Numbered from the stretch's first letter, positions 21,846 through 32,466 are shown. The stretch is 64,000 nt of DNA from Centrapalus pauciflorus (GCA_020465985.1 JAANYP010002875.1:1-64000); one strand, 5' to 3'. The notes: generated by a model from the letters alone, not told the origin. A program made the numbers and translations.

Positions 21846-21966
21846 AATTTTGATGAAATGAAATCGTCGGTTGTGAGTTTTTTGAGGTTTCTTTGAAGTG
21901 AAGAAAGCTTGTGGAAGAAGATGAAGTAGTTTTGAATTTCCGAAAAAGTAATTTTGAATTTGAAAA

Positions 21967-22049
21967 TTTTATATTCACACATTACCCGGCCCATGTTAAA
22001 ATTTTCAGATTTGATTAATTCGGCCCATCAACTACATCACAATAGCCCA
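21967..22049 (-). promoter_or_regulatory. Putative internal promoter of the El-2 third ORF
   Basis: On the minus strand, TGGGCT (near 22043-22049) and TGGGCC (22022-22027 and 21988-21993) precede GTGTGAATATAAAA, whose TATAAAA is at 21973-21967. Compare CCGGTGTGAATTTATATAAG in El-1. Inferred from motif order conserved between two diverged elements. Confidence 0.5.
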
Positions 22050-22267
22050 CATACCAATTATTTCAACCAAAAAAAAATTGTGACTAAAAATTTTAATTTC
22101 ACAAGAAAAAAAATTTAACAGCACACAAAAATTTTTTTAAAATGGACTAAAATAAAATCATACTGGTAAAAAAAATTTCACATAAGCATAGAAAAATAAA
22201 AATGAAAAACACACACAAAACAAAAAAATAGTAACAAAAAAAATAAAAGTATTAACAAAATACAATT

Positions 22268-22407
22268 GCTCCCCCTTGAATTTCTGAAAGTTGCTCCCCC
22301 TCAACTTATTATTCCATTTTTTTTTCAGCTCTGCTCCCCCTACAAAATAACAGATAATTTTTATCAGATTTATGCAAAATCAGATAAATTGCTTTTCTGC
22401 TCCCCCT
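22268..22407 (-). promoter_or_regulatory. Four AGGGGGAGC purine tracts after El-2 pol
   Basis: AGGGGGAGC on the minus strand at 22268-22276, 22293-22301, 22333-22341 and 22399-22407, all in the spacer behind the pol stop. They resemble the 3' PPT (AAAGGGGGAGAT). They may be extra plus-strand priming sites or remnants of duplicated PPTs. Confidence 0.45.
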
Positions 22408-22542
22408 GCACATGACAATCCAGATCTTGTTAAATTCCAAAGAATATAAACTTTTATAATTCATGAATTTTAACATCAGATAAAAATCACTTAAAAATGA
22501 AATTTTAAAATTATAATTTTGAAACTACTGAATTATTAAATT

Positions 22543-25500
22543 TTAACGATTCAACATACCTAATTTGTATACCAAAAAATTAAACCGCTTTTCATCTAAC
22601 GCTTTGGTAAACAAATCAGCTAGTTGATATTCAGTAGGTACAAAATATAATTCTATATTTCCATTTTCTACATGATCTTTTATGAAATGATACCGAATAT
22701 CGATGTGTTTCGTTTTTGAATGTTGCACCGAATTTGATGCAATGGCTATTGCGTTCTGAGAATCACAGTATATTGGAATTTTCTTTGGTGTAAACCCGTA
22801 ATCACGCAGTTGGATTTTCATCCACAACACTTGAGAGCAGCAGGAAGATACAACAACATACTCTGCCTCAGCTGTAGACAATGAAACACAATGTTGTTTC
22901 TTGGATGACCAACATACGGGTTTGTCACCTAAGAATTGTACTGCCCCTGACGTACTCTTTCTGTCCATCTTATCACCTGCGTGATCAACGTCAGAAAAAG
23001 CAGTCAGATTAAATGAAGACTCTCTAGGGTACCACAAACCAAGATTTGGAGTTCCTTTGAGATATCTTAAAATTCGTTTTGCAGCTGTTAAGTGTGATTC
23101 TTTTGGATTTGCCTGATATCTAGCACAAACACATGTAGCAAACATAATATCTGGTCTACTGGCTGTTAAGTACATTAATGACCCAATTATACCTCGATAA
23201 TGGGTTACATCTACAGGTTTCCCTGAGATGTCCGCATCGAGTTTTGATTTTGAATCCGGAGCCATGGGAGTTTTCATAGGAGTACTATTGACCATGTTAA
23301 ATTTCTTTAACATGTCTTGTATGTATTTTGACTGATTGATAAAAATATCATCAGTTAATTGTTTTACTTGTAATCCTAAGAAAAAATTTATTTCTCCCAT
23401 CATGCTCATTTCGAATTTCTGAGACATTAAAAATGCGAATTTCTTACAAAATTCTGGATTTGTAGACCCAAATATTATATCATCTACATATATCTGTATA
23501 ACTATGATATCTGGCCCCTGACGTTTTATAAACAAGGTTGTGTCAACTGCACATTTTGTAAATCCGCATTTCAACAGAAAAGTTGAAAGTGCATCATACC
23601 AAGCTCGAGATGCTTGTTTAAGGCCATACAGTGACTTATCCAAAATATATACATGATCAGGTTTCAAAGGATCAGTAAACCCTTCGGGCTGATATGTATA
23701 TACTTCATCTGTTAGCTCCCCGTTTAAAAATGCAGTTTTGACATCCATTTGATATACTGTAAAATTTTTATGTGCGGCAAAAGCTAAAAACATCCTTATA
23801 GCTTCAATGCGTGCAACTGGTGCAAATGTTTCATCATAATCAATCCCTTCTTGTTGGTTGTATCCTTTGGCCACGAGACGAGCTTTATTCCTAATAATGA
23901 CACCATGTTCATCTTTCTTGTTCTTGAAGATCCATTTCGTGCCAATTATGGATTTGTCTTTTGGGCGCTCAACAAGTCTCCAGACCTTTAACCGTTCGAA
24001 CTGGTTGAGTTCTTCTTGCATCGCCACAATCCAATCAACATCCAGTAGGGCTTCTTTTACATTTTTAGGCTCAATCTTACTCAAAAAATTTGAAAATAAG
24101 CATTCATTTATTGTAGCCCTTCTGGTTTGGACTGACGCAGCTGGATCACCTATGATGTTCTCTATTGGGTGATTTCTTGTCCACTTAACTGTATGTGGAA
24201 ATGGTTCTATTGGGTCTTGGTTGGGATTGAGATCTAAATATGGTTCGGGAGTTACTGCAGATGTTGTAGGTGGAACATCTGAGGTAGGAGCTTCTGACTG
24301 TTCAGAAGTAATAGGGGTTTCAGAAGCATGTGGAGGTTCAATTGGTTGTACAATCTCAGTAGTTGACTGCACATTTGCTGTTGAAGCTTCTCCAGTTTCT
24401 TCTGAACTTTGTTGTTGAGAAAGATCTGAAACTACGACTGGATCTTCAGTGATCCTGTCAGACACCAAATTTTGAACATTAGATTTGGGCGTTTCAAAAT
24501 AGTCGTCATAAAAGTTCTCAAACCACTTATTTAATTCATTATGTTCAGCATTTTGTCTATTTGACTCCAATGAAGTCTGCATGTTAGGTTCGGGTCCTGA
24601 ACTGGTGTGTTCAGAAGCCATTACCACTCCTTCGTCGAATTTAACATTTACGCTCTCGTTGACTGTCTTGGTTCTCTTGTTGTACACACGGAAAGCAACC
24701 GACTCCTTTGAATACCCGATGAAGATTCCTTCATCCGCCTTTTGATTAAACTTTCCCAGATTGTCTTTATCATTCAATATAAAGCATCTGCAACCAAAGA
24801 CTTGGAAAAATTTAATATTAGGTATTCGTTTATTGATCAGTTCATACGGAGTCTTTCCGAATCTTTTATTTATTATTGAACGGTTTTGTGTGAAACACGC
24901 TGTTGCAACCGCTTCTGCCCACAAGAACAATGGTAAATTGGAGTAGGCCAACATCGTCCTAGCTGATTCCACTAGTGTCCGATTTCTTCTTTCAACGACA
25001 CCGTTTTGTTGTGGAGTTCGAGCAGCTGAGAACTGATGTGTAATTCCTACTGAATTTAAGAACGAGTCTAATGATTTGTTCTTGAACTCTGTTCCATTGT
25101 CTGAGCGGATTGTCTGAATAGTGAGTTGCAACTTTACTTGTATTTTTCGGATGAAATCTATGATGGTTTCGGTTGCATCTGATTTGGATCTCAGGAAAAA
25201 CACCCATGTGTATCGTGAATAGTCATCAACTATCACCAATACATATCGTTTCTTATTTATACTTTGTACTCTCATTGGTCCACACAAATCCATATGCAGT
25301 AACTCTAGTGCTCTTGTGGATGAGTGTTCTGTTTTGGATTTGTGTGTGGCTCTTGTCATCTTTCCATTTTCACATGCCGCGCATAGTTGCTCTTTTTGAA
25401 ATTTGAGCGCCGGCAGCCCTTTAACTAACCCTCCTTTTGCTAGGTTGGTCAGCTCATTGAAATTCAGATGTGAAAGGCGACGATGCCACAGCCATGTTGT

Positions 25501-25893
25501 TTTAGATGTTGCTTTTGACAATAAGCAGACATCTTTCTTCAGATTGATCGAGGCTAAATCAATGGAGTACAGATTTGTTAGCTTGTTTCCTGCTAGAATT
25601 TCTTTTCCTTCTGCTGATCTGATGCTGCACCGATTGGCTTTGAAGTTGACTTCTAACCCCTTATCACACAGTTGTCCAATACTAAATAGATTGTGACCAA
25701 GACTGTCAACATAAAAGACCTTTTGGATGGTGATTTTGTCATACTTCAGACTTCCGTATCCCTTGATCGGACAAAACTGATCGTTTCCAAATCTTACCGT
25801 CCCACAGAACTTTTCTACAAAGTCCGTGAGTGTGTCTCGTTGTCCGGTCATATGTTTGGAGCATCCGGAGTCAAGGTACCAGACATGGTTTAC
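22543..25893 (-). CDS. El-2 Pol polyprotein (PR-INT-RT-RNase H), open
   Basis: The frame opens after the intron stub with VNHVWYLDSGCSKHMTG (protease DSG present at 25872-25864); the first Met of the frame (25851) lies within the protease and is not a real start. Order: protease; GAG-pre-integrase (LWHRRLSHLNF, CAACENGK); integrase core with catalytic acids in HMDLCGP, SDNGTEF and NGVVERRN; a Pro/Ser/Thr-rich linker; Copia RT with MDVKTAFLNGEL and YVDDIIFG; RNase H with DVDHAGD, STAEAEY and DIRYHFIKDHVENG. It ends LYKLGM-type at 22543. No stop or frameshift was seen in about 1115 codons. It would be made as a Gag-Pol fusion; how the frame is reached is unclear because of the +1 offset at 25894-25912. 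Confidence 0.9.
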   Translation of the reverse strand, partial: VNHVWYLDSGCSKHMTGQRDTLTDFVEKFCGTVRFGNDQFCPIKGYGSLKYDKITIQKVFYVDSLGHNLFSIGQLCDKGLEVNFKANRCSIRSAEGKEILAGNKLTNLYSIDLASINLKKDVCLLSKATSKTTWLWHRRLSHLNFNELTNLAKGGLVKGLPALKFQKEQLCAACENGKMTRATHKSKTEHSSTRALELLHMDLCGPMRVQSINKKRYVLVIVDDYSRYTWVFFLRSKSDATETIIDFIRKIQVKLQLTIQTIRSDNGTEFKNKSLDSFLNSVGITHQFSAARTPQQNGVVERRNRTLVESARTMLAYSNLPLFLWAEAVATACFTQNRSIINKRFGKTPYELINKRIPNIKFFQVFGCRCFILNDKDNLGKFNQKADEGIFIGYSKESVAFRVYNKRTKTVNESVNVKFDEGVVMASEHTSSGPEPNMQTSLESNRQNAEHNELNKWFENFYDDYFETPKSNVQNLVSDRITEDPVVVSDLSQQQSSEETGEASTANVQSTTEIVQPIEPPHASETPITSEQSEAPTSDVPPTTSAVTPEPYLDLNPNQDPIEPFPHTVKWTRNHPIENIIGDPAASVQTRRATINECLFSNFLSKIEPKNVKEALLDVDWIVAMQEELNQFERLKVWRLVERPKDKSIIGTKWIFKNKKDEHGVIIRNKARLVAKGYNQQEGIDYDETFAPVARIEAIRMFLAFAAHKNFTVYQMDVKTAFLNGELTDEVYTYQPEGFTDPLKPDHVYILDKSLYGLKQASRAWYDALSTFLLKCGFTKCAVDTTLFIKRQGPDIIVIQIYVDDIIFGSTNPEFCKKFAFLMSQKFEMSMMGEINFFLGLQVKQLTDDIFINQSKYIQDMLKKFNMVNSTPMKTPMAPDSKSKLDADISGKPVDVTHYRGIIGSLMYLTASRPDIMFATCVCARYQANPKESHLTAAKRILRYLKGTPNLGLWYPRESSFNLTAFSDVDHAGDKMDRKSTSGAVQFLGDKPVCWSSKKQHCVSLSTAEAEYVVVSSCCSQVLWMKIQLRDYGFTPKKIPIYCDSQNAIAIASNSVQHSKTKHIDIRYHFIKDHVENGNIELYFVPTEYQLADLFTKALDEKRFNFLVYKLGMLNR

Positions 25894-27582
25894 CTATAAA
25901 ACGTAATAGCACATGAGGTACCCACTTGTAGTTGGGTACTTTTGTTTTAGGTAAATCATGCATAGTATCTTTTGTTTTTCTAACTGATATGGCTTTTAGC
26001 TTATCGTTTGAATTTATTTTAGGTACCCATTTTTGAACTGTTCTTTTGGGTATCCACTTTTGTACAATTCGCGGTGGAATTGTTTTTGAAATATTTTTCT
26101 GTGGAACCTTTTTCTGTTCATAAAATGGGTCCTTTTTCTTTGGTTGCCATACGAGCTTATTATATTTCACAGATTCAGGCTTACAAACATAAGAATTCAA
26201 AGCAATTAATTTCGTTCTTGAAAATTTAATACAAGAATTATTAACAAGTTTATCATTATTACAGACAGAATGTTCAATTTTGCTAATTCTATCTGTAACA
26301 ATTTTTTCTTTCACGCGCCATTCTTGTTTTATAATCTTGTTTTTCTCTTCTCTTTTCTTCTTTCGCCATACTTGTTTTCTCGATCCTTTCACAATGATAT
26401 CTGGCATAAAAGAAGTATGAGAATTAGTGGATTTAGAAACTCGTTTCTTCTGTAAGTTTTTCATACCTGTTGAAGATTTGACTTTACGTGCAATAGAGTC
26501 CGTTGATGAAGATGATTCACCCTTTTCAAAACTAGGAGACTGAACAAAAAATTTTGTTTTCTCCTTCTTTTGTTGTATTGATGGTGAATTTACAGATGGT
26601 TTTAAAGACTCTGTAGCCATTCTTTGTAGAATTTTAACAGGTGCTTTATTACCATTTGATTGTTTATTAGTCAAAGGTTTGATAAATTCACCAATTTTAC
26701 CAAACATTTGATCTAATGAATTATTATCAGAGTGCATGTACAGATCAAATTCTTTCTCTGAATTAATAGAGTCTAGAGAAGTAGTTGATTGTGGATCAGA
26801 CACATTTATGTGTTTAGGTTTATTTTGCAACATTTGTTCCATTTTATTTAATTCTTCCTTTAGAGTTCCATTCTCTGTCTCAAAATTCTTAATTTTCAAT
26901 TCTAAATCAGAATTTATCTGTTCTAAAATTGAATTTGGTAAATATAATTTTTGAGACTGAGATGGTAATTCAGACAAATTCTTTTCAGAATAAGTTTGAA
27001 TTAACTCTTCTTTAGTATCAATAATGTTGCTTGTTTCATTTATCTTTGTATAATCAACATAATTTTGCATTTTGTCTGATCTTAATCTTTTTATTTCTTC
27101 GCTAGATTCTACTTCTTCAGATGCTTTCATGAATGTCATTTTTAATCCTAAATTCATGTATCTGACATCGTATAGTGTTGGTGAATTTGATATAGCTTTT
27201 GTCAGATACTTAGGATTTTCCCAACCAATACCAGATTTAGAGTTGTAAAACTCTGTATCTTTTGGTTGATTTAAATATATTGTTTGATCTGTTTGCCCTC
27301 TTTTAATAAATTCATCCTCCATCTGTTTTATTTTCTCATAAAGTTTAGTTCTCTCTTCAAATATGGCATGATATTTTACAGAAAAGTTTGAGGCTTCTAA
27401 CTCAGCTATTCGCAGACTTTCTTGTATATCAGATATTTTGTGATTCAGATTAAGTATATTGCTTTGAAGTTCTTTTTCCTTATCTTGTAAGTCTGAGACA
27501 GCTCGTAAAGCTAAGGCTTTATCTTTGGAAAAATCTAGAACTAAATTGTGTTCATTTAGAAGTTTGTTTTCCAAAGAATGAA
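25871..27582 (-). CDS. El-2 Gag C-terminal region (coiled coil and basic tail)
   Basis: This frame follows the zinc-knuckle part after a one-base offset near 27583-27584. It contains a coiled coil (about the first 100 residues), the conserved GQTDQTIYLNQPK ... GIGWENPKYL block, a second coiled coil near the middle, and a long Lys/Arg-rich tail with repeated KWVPK-type motifs. It is homologous to the El-1 frame at 2-1657. The last residues after KWVPH are encoded by the stub and by out-of-frame protease sequence, so the natural end is about 25913. Confidence 0.8.
25894..25912 (-). other. 19-nt GT...AG stub at the El-2 gag-pol junction
   Basis: On the minus strand the 19 nt from 25912 to 25894 start GTGCTATT and end TTTTATAG, and lie exactly where the Gag frame (KWVPH) and the Pol frame (VNHVWYLDSG) meet one base out of register. 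It sits at the same site as the 278-nt intron-like segment of El-1. It is too short to be spliced; an internally deleted intron is one explanation. Confidence 0.4.
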
Positions 27583-29171
27583 CCTTTTTTCTTTTCTGCT
27601 TTTAAGGATTTTTCAAACTTTTTAAGCATGAAAGCCATATTAGTTAGTTTTTCTTCTAAGATGCATGAGTCGTCAATATCAGAATCTGAATTAGAATTTA
27701 CCTCCGGTCCTTCTGAATCCTCTGAGTTTTCAGACTCTGAATCTTCCTCATTTTCAGCTTCATTTTGGCCAGATGCCATTAATGCAACTTCTTCTGTTGT
27801 TTCTTCTTCATCAGACTCAGATTCTATCCTATCTGCATCCTCTTCATCTGTCAGTCCAACCCACACCTCATCTTCAGCTATCATAGCTGATTCACTTAGT
27901 TCAGATTCATTGAATATTTCTGACTTTAGACAAATATGGGCATCTTCATCCAAGATGTCATCGTCTTCTGATAACTGTAACCAATGATCGTCCTCTGCCA
28001 TCAGAGCTTTGCCTGACTCTTTCTCTTTGGCCAAGAGTTCCTTTCTTGTATAGTAGTCTGAATTTTTGACTACAGGAGATCTGCATTCCCGGGCATAGTG
28101 ACCTGGTTTTCCACAGTTATAGCATTTCTGTTCCGACTCCTTCTTGGCTGATTTATCTGACTTCTCATATTTGTCAGACTTTCGTGTACTACTTTCTCCA
28201 GCTTTCTCATATTTATCCTTTTTCTCAACTTTTCTTGAACCTGTTTTGTAGCGCATTTTGTTGTTTGTTGGCTTCCTGTAAAATTTCTTCTGAAATGCCT
28301 TCGTAAGCAGTTCCATCTGCTTTTTCATCTCTTCTATTTCTGGATCTGCAGATGAATCTGATGATTCTGATTCAGAAGATGTGTTGCTGATTACTGCTCT
28401 CTTTTCCTTTTTCAGCTTGTATTTATACTTTTTCTCCGCTAGTAGAGCTAGTGGATCAGCAGTTTCTTTTTCCGCTTTCTTCTTTCCAGATATTTTCCTC
28501 AAAACAACTTCTTGGTAGTTGTTGAGGTTTTCAAATAGCATATGAAAATCCATCTCCTCTATATCTTTCGTTTGTTGGATGATCATAGCATATTTTTCCC
28601 ATTCTGGATTTAGCACATTTAAAAATTTGACATTGATGTCCAAGTTGGACATTGTCACTCCGTTTCTTTTTACTTCACTTACCAGATTCACAAATCTGAG
28701 GTAAGTGTTTTCCAAAAGCTCACCTTCACGAGCTCTGAAGTTCTCAAACGTCATTAGACTATTCCTAGCCCTATTAGTAGCAGCTCTGTCTGATCCCCTC
28801 ATGATTTTGCATACTTCATCCCAGATGGACTTAGCAGTCTTTGTATTTGTCAGACAAGTGTATATATCATTGGGGATTGAAATCAACAATAGTTTTCTTG
28901 CATTCTTGTCCCCTAACTTTCTCTTTTTCTGGGCCTCTGTTAGGTTTGTGACCTCAACAGTTCTCGGTGGTATTGGGGGATTGCCAGTTGGTACTCCTGG
29001 GATCGTTTTCATAAAAATTGCTGGTCCGTCATTTAATGATTTTAGCATTTCTTCAGACAAATCATGGAAACTTATAAATTCAAGAAACCGCTCCCGCCAT
29101 TGGACATATTCTCCCCTGTATAAGATTGGGGGTTTGGTTTCTGATCCCATAGCAAGTGCATCTTTAGACAT
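27552..29171 (-). CDS. El-2 Gag N-terminal part (capsid-like and zinc knuckle)
   Basis: Start taken at the ATG at 29171 (MSKDALAMGSE); the frame is open 12 codons further up. The Copia Gag core is recognisable (YVQWRERFLEFI ... YTCLTNTKTAKSIWDEVCK ... YLRFVNLVSEVKRNGV), followed by a Lys-rich stretch and one CCHC zinc knuckle, CYNCGKPGHYAREC (28085-28126), which binds element RNA. An acidic, Glu/Ser/Asp-rich region comes next. The frame stops at 27552, but Gag-like sequence continues in another frame from about 27583, where AAAAAAGG (minus strand) carries one base too many. Confidence 0.88.
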   Translation of the reverse strand: MSKDALAMGSETKPPILYRGEYVQWRERFLEFISFHDLSEEMLKSLNDGPAIFMKTIPGVPTGNPPIPPRTVEVTNLTEAQKKRKLGDKNARKLLLISIPNDIYTCLTNTKTAKSIWDEVCKIMRGSDRAATNRARNSLMTFENFRAREGELLENTYLRFVNLVSEVKRNGVTMSNLDINVKFLNVLNPEWEKYAMIIQQTKDIEEMDFHMLFENLNNYQEVVLRKISGKKKAEKETADPLALLAEKKYKYKLKKEKRAVISNTSSESESSDSSADPEIEEMKKQMELLTKAFQKKFYRKPTNNKMRYKTGSRKVEKKDKYEKAGESSTRKSDKYEKSDKSAKKESEQKCYNCGKPGHYARECRSPVVKNSDYYTRKELLAKEKESGKALMAEDDHWLQLSEDDDILDEDAHICLKSEIFNESELSESAMIAEDEVWVGLTDEEDADRIESESDEEETTEEVALMASGQNEAENEEDSESENSEDSEGPEVNSNSDSDIDDSCILEEKLTNMAFMLKKFEKSLKAEKKKGSFFGKQTSK

Positions 29172-30556
29172 GTTGATTGATCGTTGGGAAACTTTTACCA
29201 AGATCAAATGAACTCCGAATGAGATTGAAAAGTTTGATCACACCTTGAAACACATATTAGTATTGAAATCTACAACACATTGACTTGTTAGTAGCAATAA
29301 GCAGTTTAACTCATGCAGTGAATTGTGTTTGGATTAATGTGTGTGACAAACTTGAATGATTCTTGTGTTATGAGTGTAACTTGAATGAATGTAGTGTAAA
29401 ACTCGATTGTGTCTTTTACCAAACTCGATTGATTCTTTGATTAAACTCGAATGTGTGTTTGATCAAACTCGAATGTGTGTTACTTGTCAACGGTTGATCA
29501 AATTTGATAGATTCGCCTTCTGAAACAAGAAGTTCTGGCACCGCGGAATAGTGCACCTACACGCCTTCATCGACGTTGTTTTTCAACTGGAAGGCCAAGA
29601 GCTAACTATCGAGACTTTGGACTATCCGGGCACATACTTCGTGAAATGGTTCATGATCAAACTCGAATGTGTGTTTGATCAAACTCAAATGTGTTTCTGA
29701 TAAAACTCGAATCAAGTATATGACAACTTGTCTTATACACAAACTCGAATGAGTCTTCTGTAAAACTTGAATCAATGTTATACAAAACTCGAATGAGTCT
29801 TTTACAAAACTCGAGTGAGTCTTGCACAACTCGAATGGGTCTTATATAAAACTCGAATGGGTCTTATATAAAACTCGAATGGGTCTTATATAAAACTCGA
29901 ATGGGTCTTATATAAAACTCGAATGGGTCTTATATAAAACACGAATGATGTTGTTCTGAAATTCAAGTTTGTTCAGATTGTTGTCAACTCGAATATTACA
30001 GTTTGTCAACTCGAGTAATAGTAAGACACAACTCGAATAACTAAGATAACCAACTCGATTAACTAAGCTAACCGACTCGATTAACTAAGGTACCCGACTC
30101 GATTAACTGTTATACTCAACTCGATTTACACACAGGATGTGTATAATTCGAGTTTCTTAGTATTTTCAGCTTTTTCAAGTCTGAAATTCAGATTAAATCC
30201 AAATTTTACCCAATTTCATTCAAATTGTAATCGAAGGTAAGGTTTTTGAATACAAACACTTTGTGTTAAGCATTTTTATGCAAAAATAGATCTAAACCAG
30301 ACTTTTTCAATGAAACAGTACCGGTTTTTGAACTTTTCAAAATTTCAGAAAATTGCTTAGATCTTTTTCTGTGTTTTGAAAATCAAAACAAGTATATATT
30401 CAATTGATTCGTCTTTGAAACATTAACCTTCGATCCAATTAACACTGAGAATGATCAACAGAATCAAAACCCCTAGTGATTTTAGGGTTTTTCCGAAAAA
30501 TACTCAAGAACACGAAGAAAAAAATTCAATCTCAATCAGAATGATTCATCTCTAAG
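29172..30556 (-). repeat. El-2 leader with CTCGAAT array and 22-bp minisatellite
   Basis: The 1.4-kb region between PBS and gag has no long frame. From about 29380 to 30140 it carries about 20 copies of AACTCGAAT or close variants. Five almost perfect tandem copies of a 22-bp unit (starting AACTCGAATGGGTC, ending TATATAA) occupy 29828-29937. The motif is the same as in the third-ORF intron of this element. About 29520-29655 is an unrelated, more GC-rich patch of unknown origin. Confidence 0.8.
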
Positions 30557-30568
30557 TCTCTGATACCA
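30557..30568 (-). promoter_or_regulatory. El-2 primer-binding site
   Basis: TGGTATCAGAGA on the minus strand, two nt after the LTR end: complementary to the 3' end of initiator Met-tRNA, as in most plant Copia elements. Confidence 0.9.
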
Positions 30569-30570
30569 AT

Positions 30571-30845
30571 TGTGAATAATAGTTTCTAACAATTCAATCA
30601 ACTTTATGCAATTAATATGAACACAGAATTTAATCAACACTAACCAAATGATTCGATTAATGATTTTGTTGATTACAAAATGTATCTTGATTTCCTCGTG
30701 TACTGTGCTTCCAATTCTGATTACAAAACTTTCCAAAAGAATATTCTGACAAGTCTATCTATTTGGAAAGTCAAAAAGACTATTTATACATATTTACAAA
30801 CTATAAGGAAATTACACAAACAGTCCCTAGACTTTGATATTTCAT
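30571..30845 (-). repeat. El-2 5' LTR, outer ~25 nt missing
   Basis: It aligns to the 3' LTR from TGTGAATA (30571) to GATATTTCAT (30845). The outermost stretch including TGTTAGAATATG is absent and replaced by unrelated sequence, so the junction at 30845/30846 is a truncation. Confidence 0.85.
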
Positions 30846-32031
30846 TTAAGATAAAATTTTGGACATTTCGGCAATCCCAGAATTTTGGGATTAAAGAATA
30901 ATTTTCGGATCACAATTTCGAAGGATTTACACAATAATTTGAGAAACTTGATGGGACTTGTTAATAAATAAGTTATTGAAGGGATAAATTGAGAATAATA
31001 GAACCATCAAGAAAGAGGATTTAAATATGAATTTCGGGTGTCAGTTCCGAATGTTGTATTATTTTTATTGGTATAAATTGGTGCTCATTCACGTATGAAC
31101 ATGTTTATAATATGCTTTCCTTATTGAAATGAAACAGGTCCCTTGTGGTGTTATTTAACCCACAGTGGGGTACTTTGTGAGTCCGGTTGAAAGCTCGCAG
31201 AGAAATAAAATTGCTTAAAGTTTAATAACGCACCCACTGTGAGTACATATGATTTCGCATGTTTATATCTGCTTTATGATTGCTATTGCCTGCTGAGACA
31301 TGTTGCTTCATTATTCGTTTGGAGTTCTACTAACTTGCTTAGATTTAGATGCACTTTTTTATTTGATGCATGTCCGTTCGTTTGTTGTGCATCTAACGAT
31401 GGACCGGCGGGTCGCATCTGTTACTCCGATGTTACTGCGCTAAATTACCCGGAGCTGATCCCTCCGAGGTTCTAGTAGGCAGTATGTCATCCCCGATGTT
31501 ATGTCTATCTCAGATGGTTGGGTTTCATACCGAGCTTTGGGCTCGTAGGAGCGACGGCTCATGTGTGTCGTACTTTGTGTACGTGGAGAGGGCACGACGT
31601 GTGTCGTCGGTGCTACTCTTGTGGGCTTCATAAAGATTTATAAAATGCGTAAATCTGTGTATTCACTAAGCATTCGCTTATCCCTCAGTTGTTGATGTCT
31701 TTTACAGGAAAAGGAAAGTCTGCAGCCGGACCGTCTAGCTAGGTCATTTGTTCAAGTGATTGAAGGTTATCTACTACTCAGCGTGGTAATTGAATATTGG
31801 AATTGTTTTTTTTATAATATGTATTTGGGATGATTGTAATGTCACTGAGTATGTAGACTTAGAATTGGAACCCTGTAGCACCATAGGGTGTTTGAAACGG
31901 TTGTAATATTTTATTTATGTATTTTATTGCTTCCGCATTTTTAATTAAGCTTTCAGATCATTATGTAATTTATGTTTGGTGTTTAATCCTGGGTGTTATG
32001 TAATTGTGGTTAAATGTGGCAAGGGTGTCAC
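30846..32031 (+). repeat. Fragment of a foreign Tekay-type Gypsy LTR
   Basis: Non-coding. It resembles the El-3 LTR in layout but not in detail: CACTAAGCATTCGCTTA ... TTTTACAGGAAAAGGAAAGTC ... CCGGACC at 31663-31730 parallels CACTAAGCATTGCTTAC ... TTTTACAGGAAAAAG ... GCGGACC at 33282-33356. It ends GGGTGTCACA at 32031/32032, like an LTR 3' end. Its beginning is cut at El-2. Small frames inside (for example 31239-31475) are not genes. Confidence 0.5.
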
Positions 32032-32039
32032 ATCTTGCC

Positions 32040-32305
32040 TTGGTCCCATTTTCGGATGAAGCTTATTTCGGACCTCACTTTGTACCTAATTCGGATATAG
32101 CATTTCAGATCTTGAATGATCCGAATTCGGTGCCCATTTCGGTTATGATCCTAATTCGGACATATGCTCAATTCGGATGGGTCCAGTTCGGATCCCAGAA
32201 TTCGGATTAGGTACATTGGTCCGAAGTCTGGTTGGTCATTTCGGTTCAGATTAGTCCGGATCCGGATGATCCGAATCCGGATAAATCCGAACCCGAATGC
32301 CTAAT
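32040..32305 (+). repeat. AATTCGG/TTCGGA motif array in the El-3 5' LTR
   Basis: Repeated AATTCGG and TTCGGA units (for example GATCCGAATTCGGTGCCC, CTAATTCGGA, CAATTCGGATGGG) of the same kind as the El-1 array. The 3' LTR copy (39330-39640) includes two CCGAATTCGG units at the end that the 5' LTR has lost. Confidence 0.75.
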
Positions 32306-32366
32306 TTTATGTTTTAAATAAATAAATACATGATTAAGAATGTCTCAAGACCAACAAAGCAAAATG

Positions 32367-32466
<100 letters not shown>

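Larger units (their letters stand above)
16581..30845 (-). mobile_element. El-2: SIRE/Maximus-like Copia retrotransposon, nearly complete
   Basis: Read on the minus strand: 5' LTR (30845-30571, outer end lost), PBS, long leader, gag, pol, spacer, third ORF, PPT, 3' LTR (16881-16581). Total about 14.3 kb. The LTR inner ends agree (TATTCACA just before the PBS and at the 3' end), but the LTRs differ at 10 percent or more of positions by eye, so the insertion is older than El-3 or El-4. One frameshift is seen in gag and one in the third ORF; pol is open. The outer 5' edge is truncated, so the flanking GTCTC at 16576-16580 has no partner to test as target duplication. Confidence 0.88.

Noticed and set aside
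25894..25912. Functional 19-nt intron
   Set aside because: Far below the minimum size of plant introns; kept only as a possible remnant.
27580..27592. Classical -1 slippery heptamer AAAAAAG at the El-2 gag offset
   Set aside because: The heptamer is in the wrong phase and the offset needs a +1 change; a mutation or read error in the homopolymer is simpler.
28705..29211. 168-residue plus-strand frame
   Set aside because: Antisense of the El-2 Gag core; no independent features.
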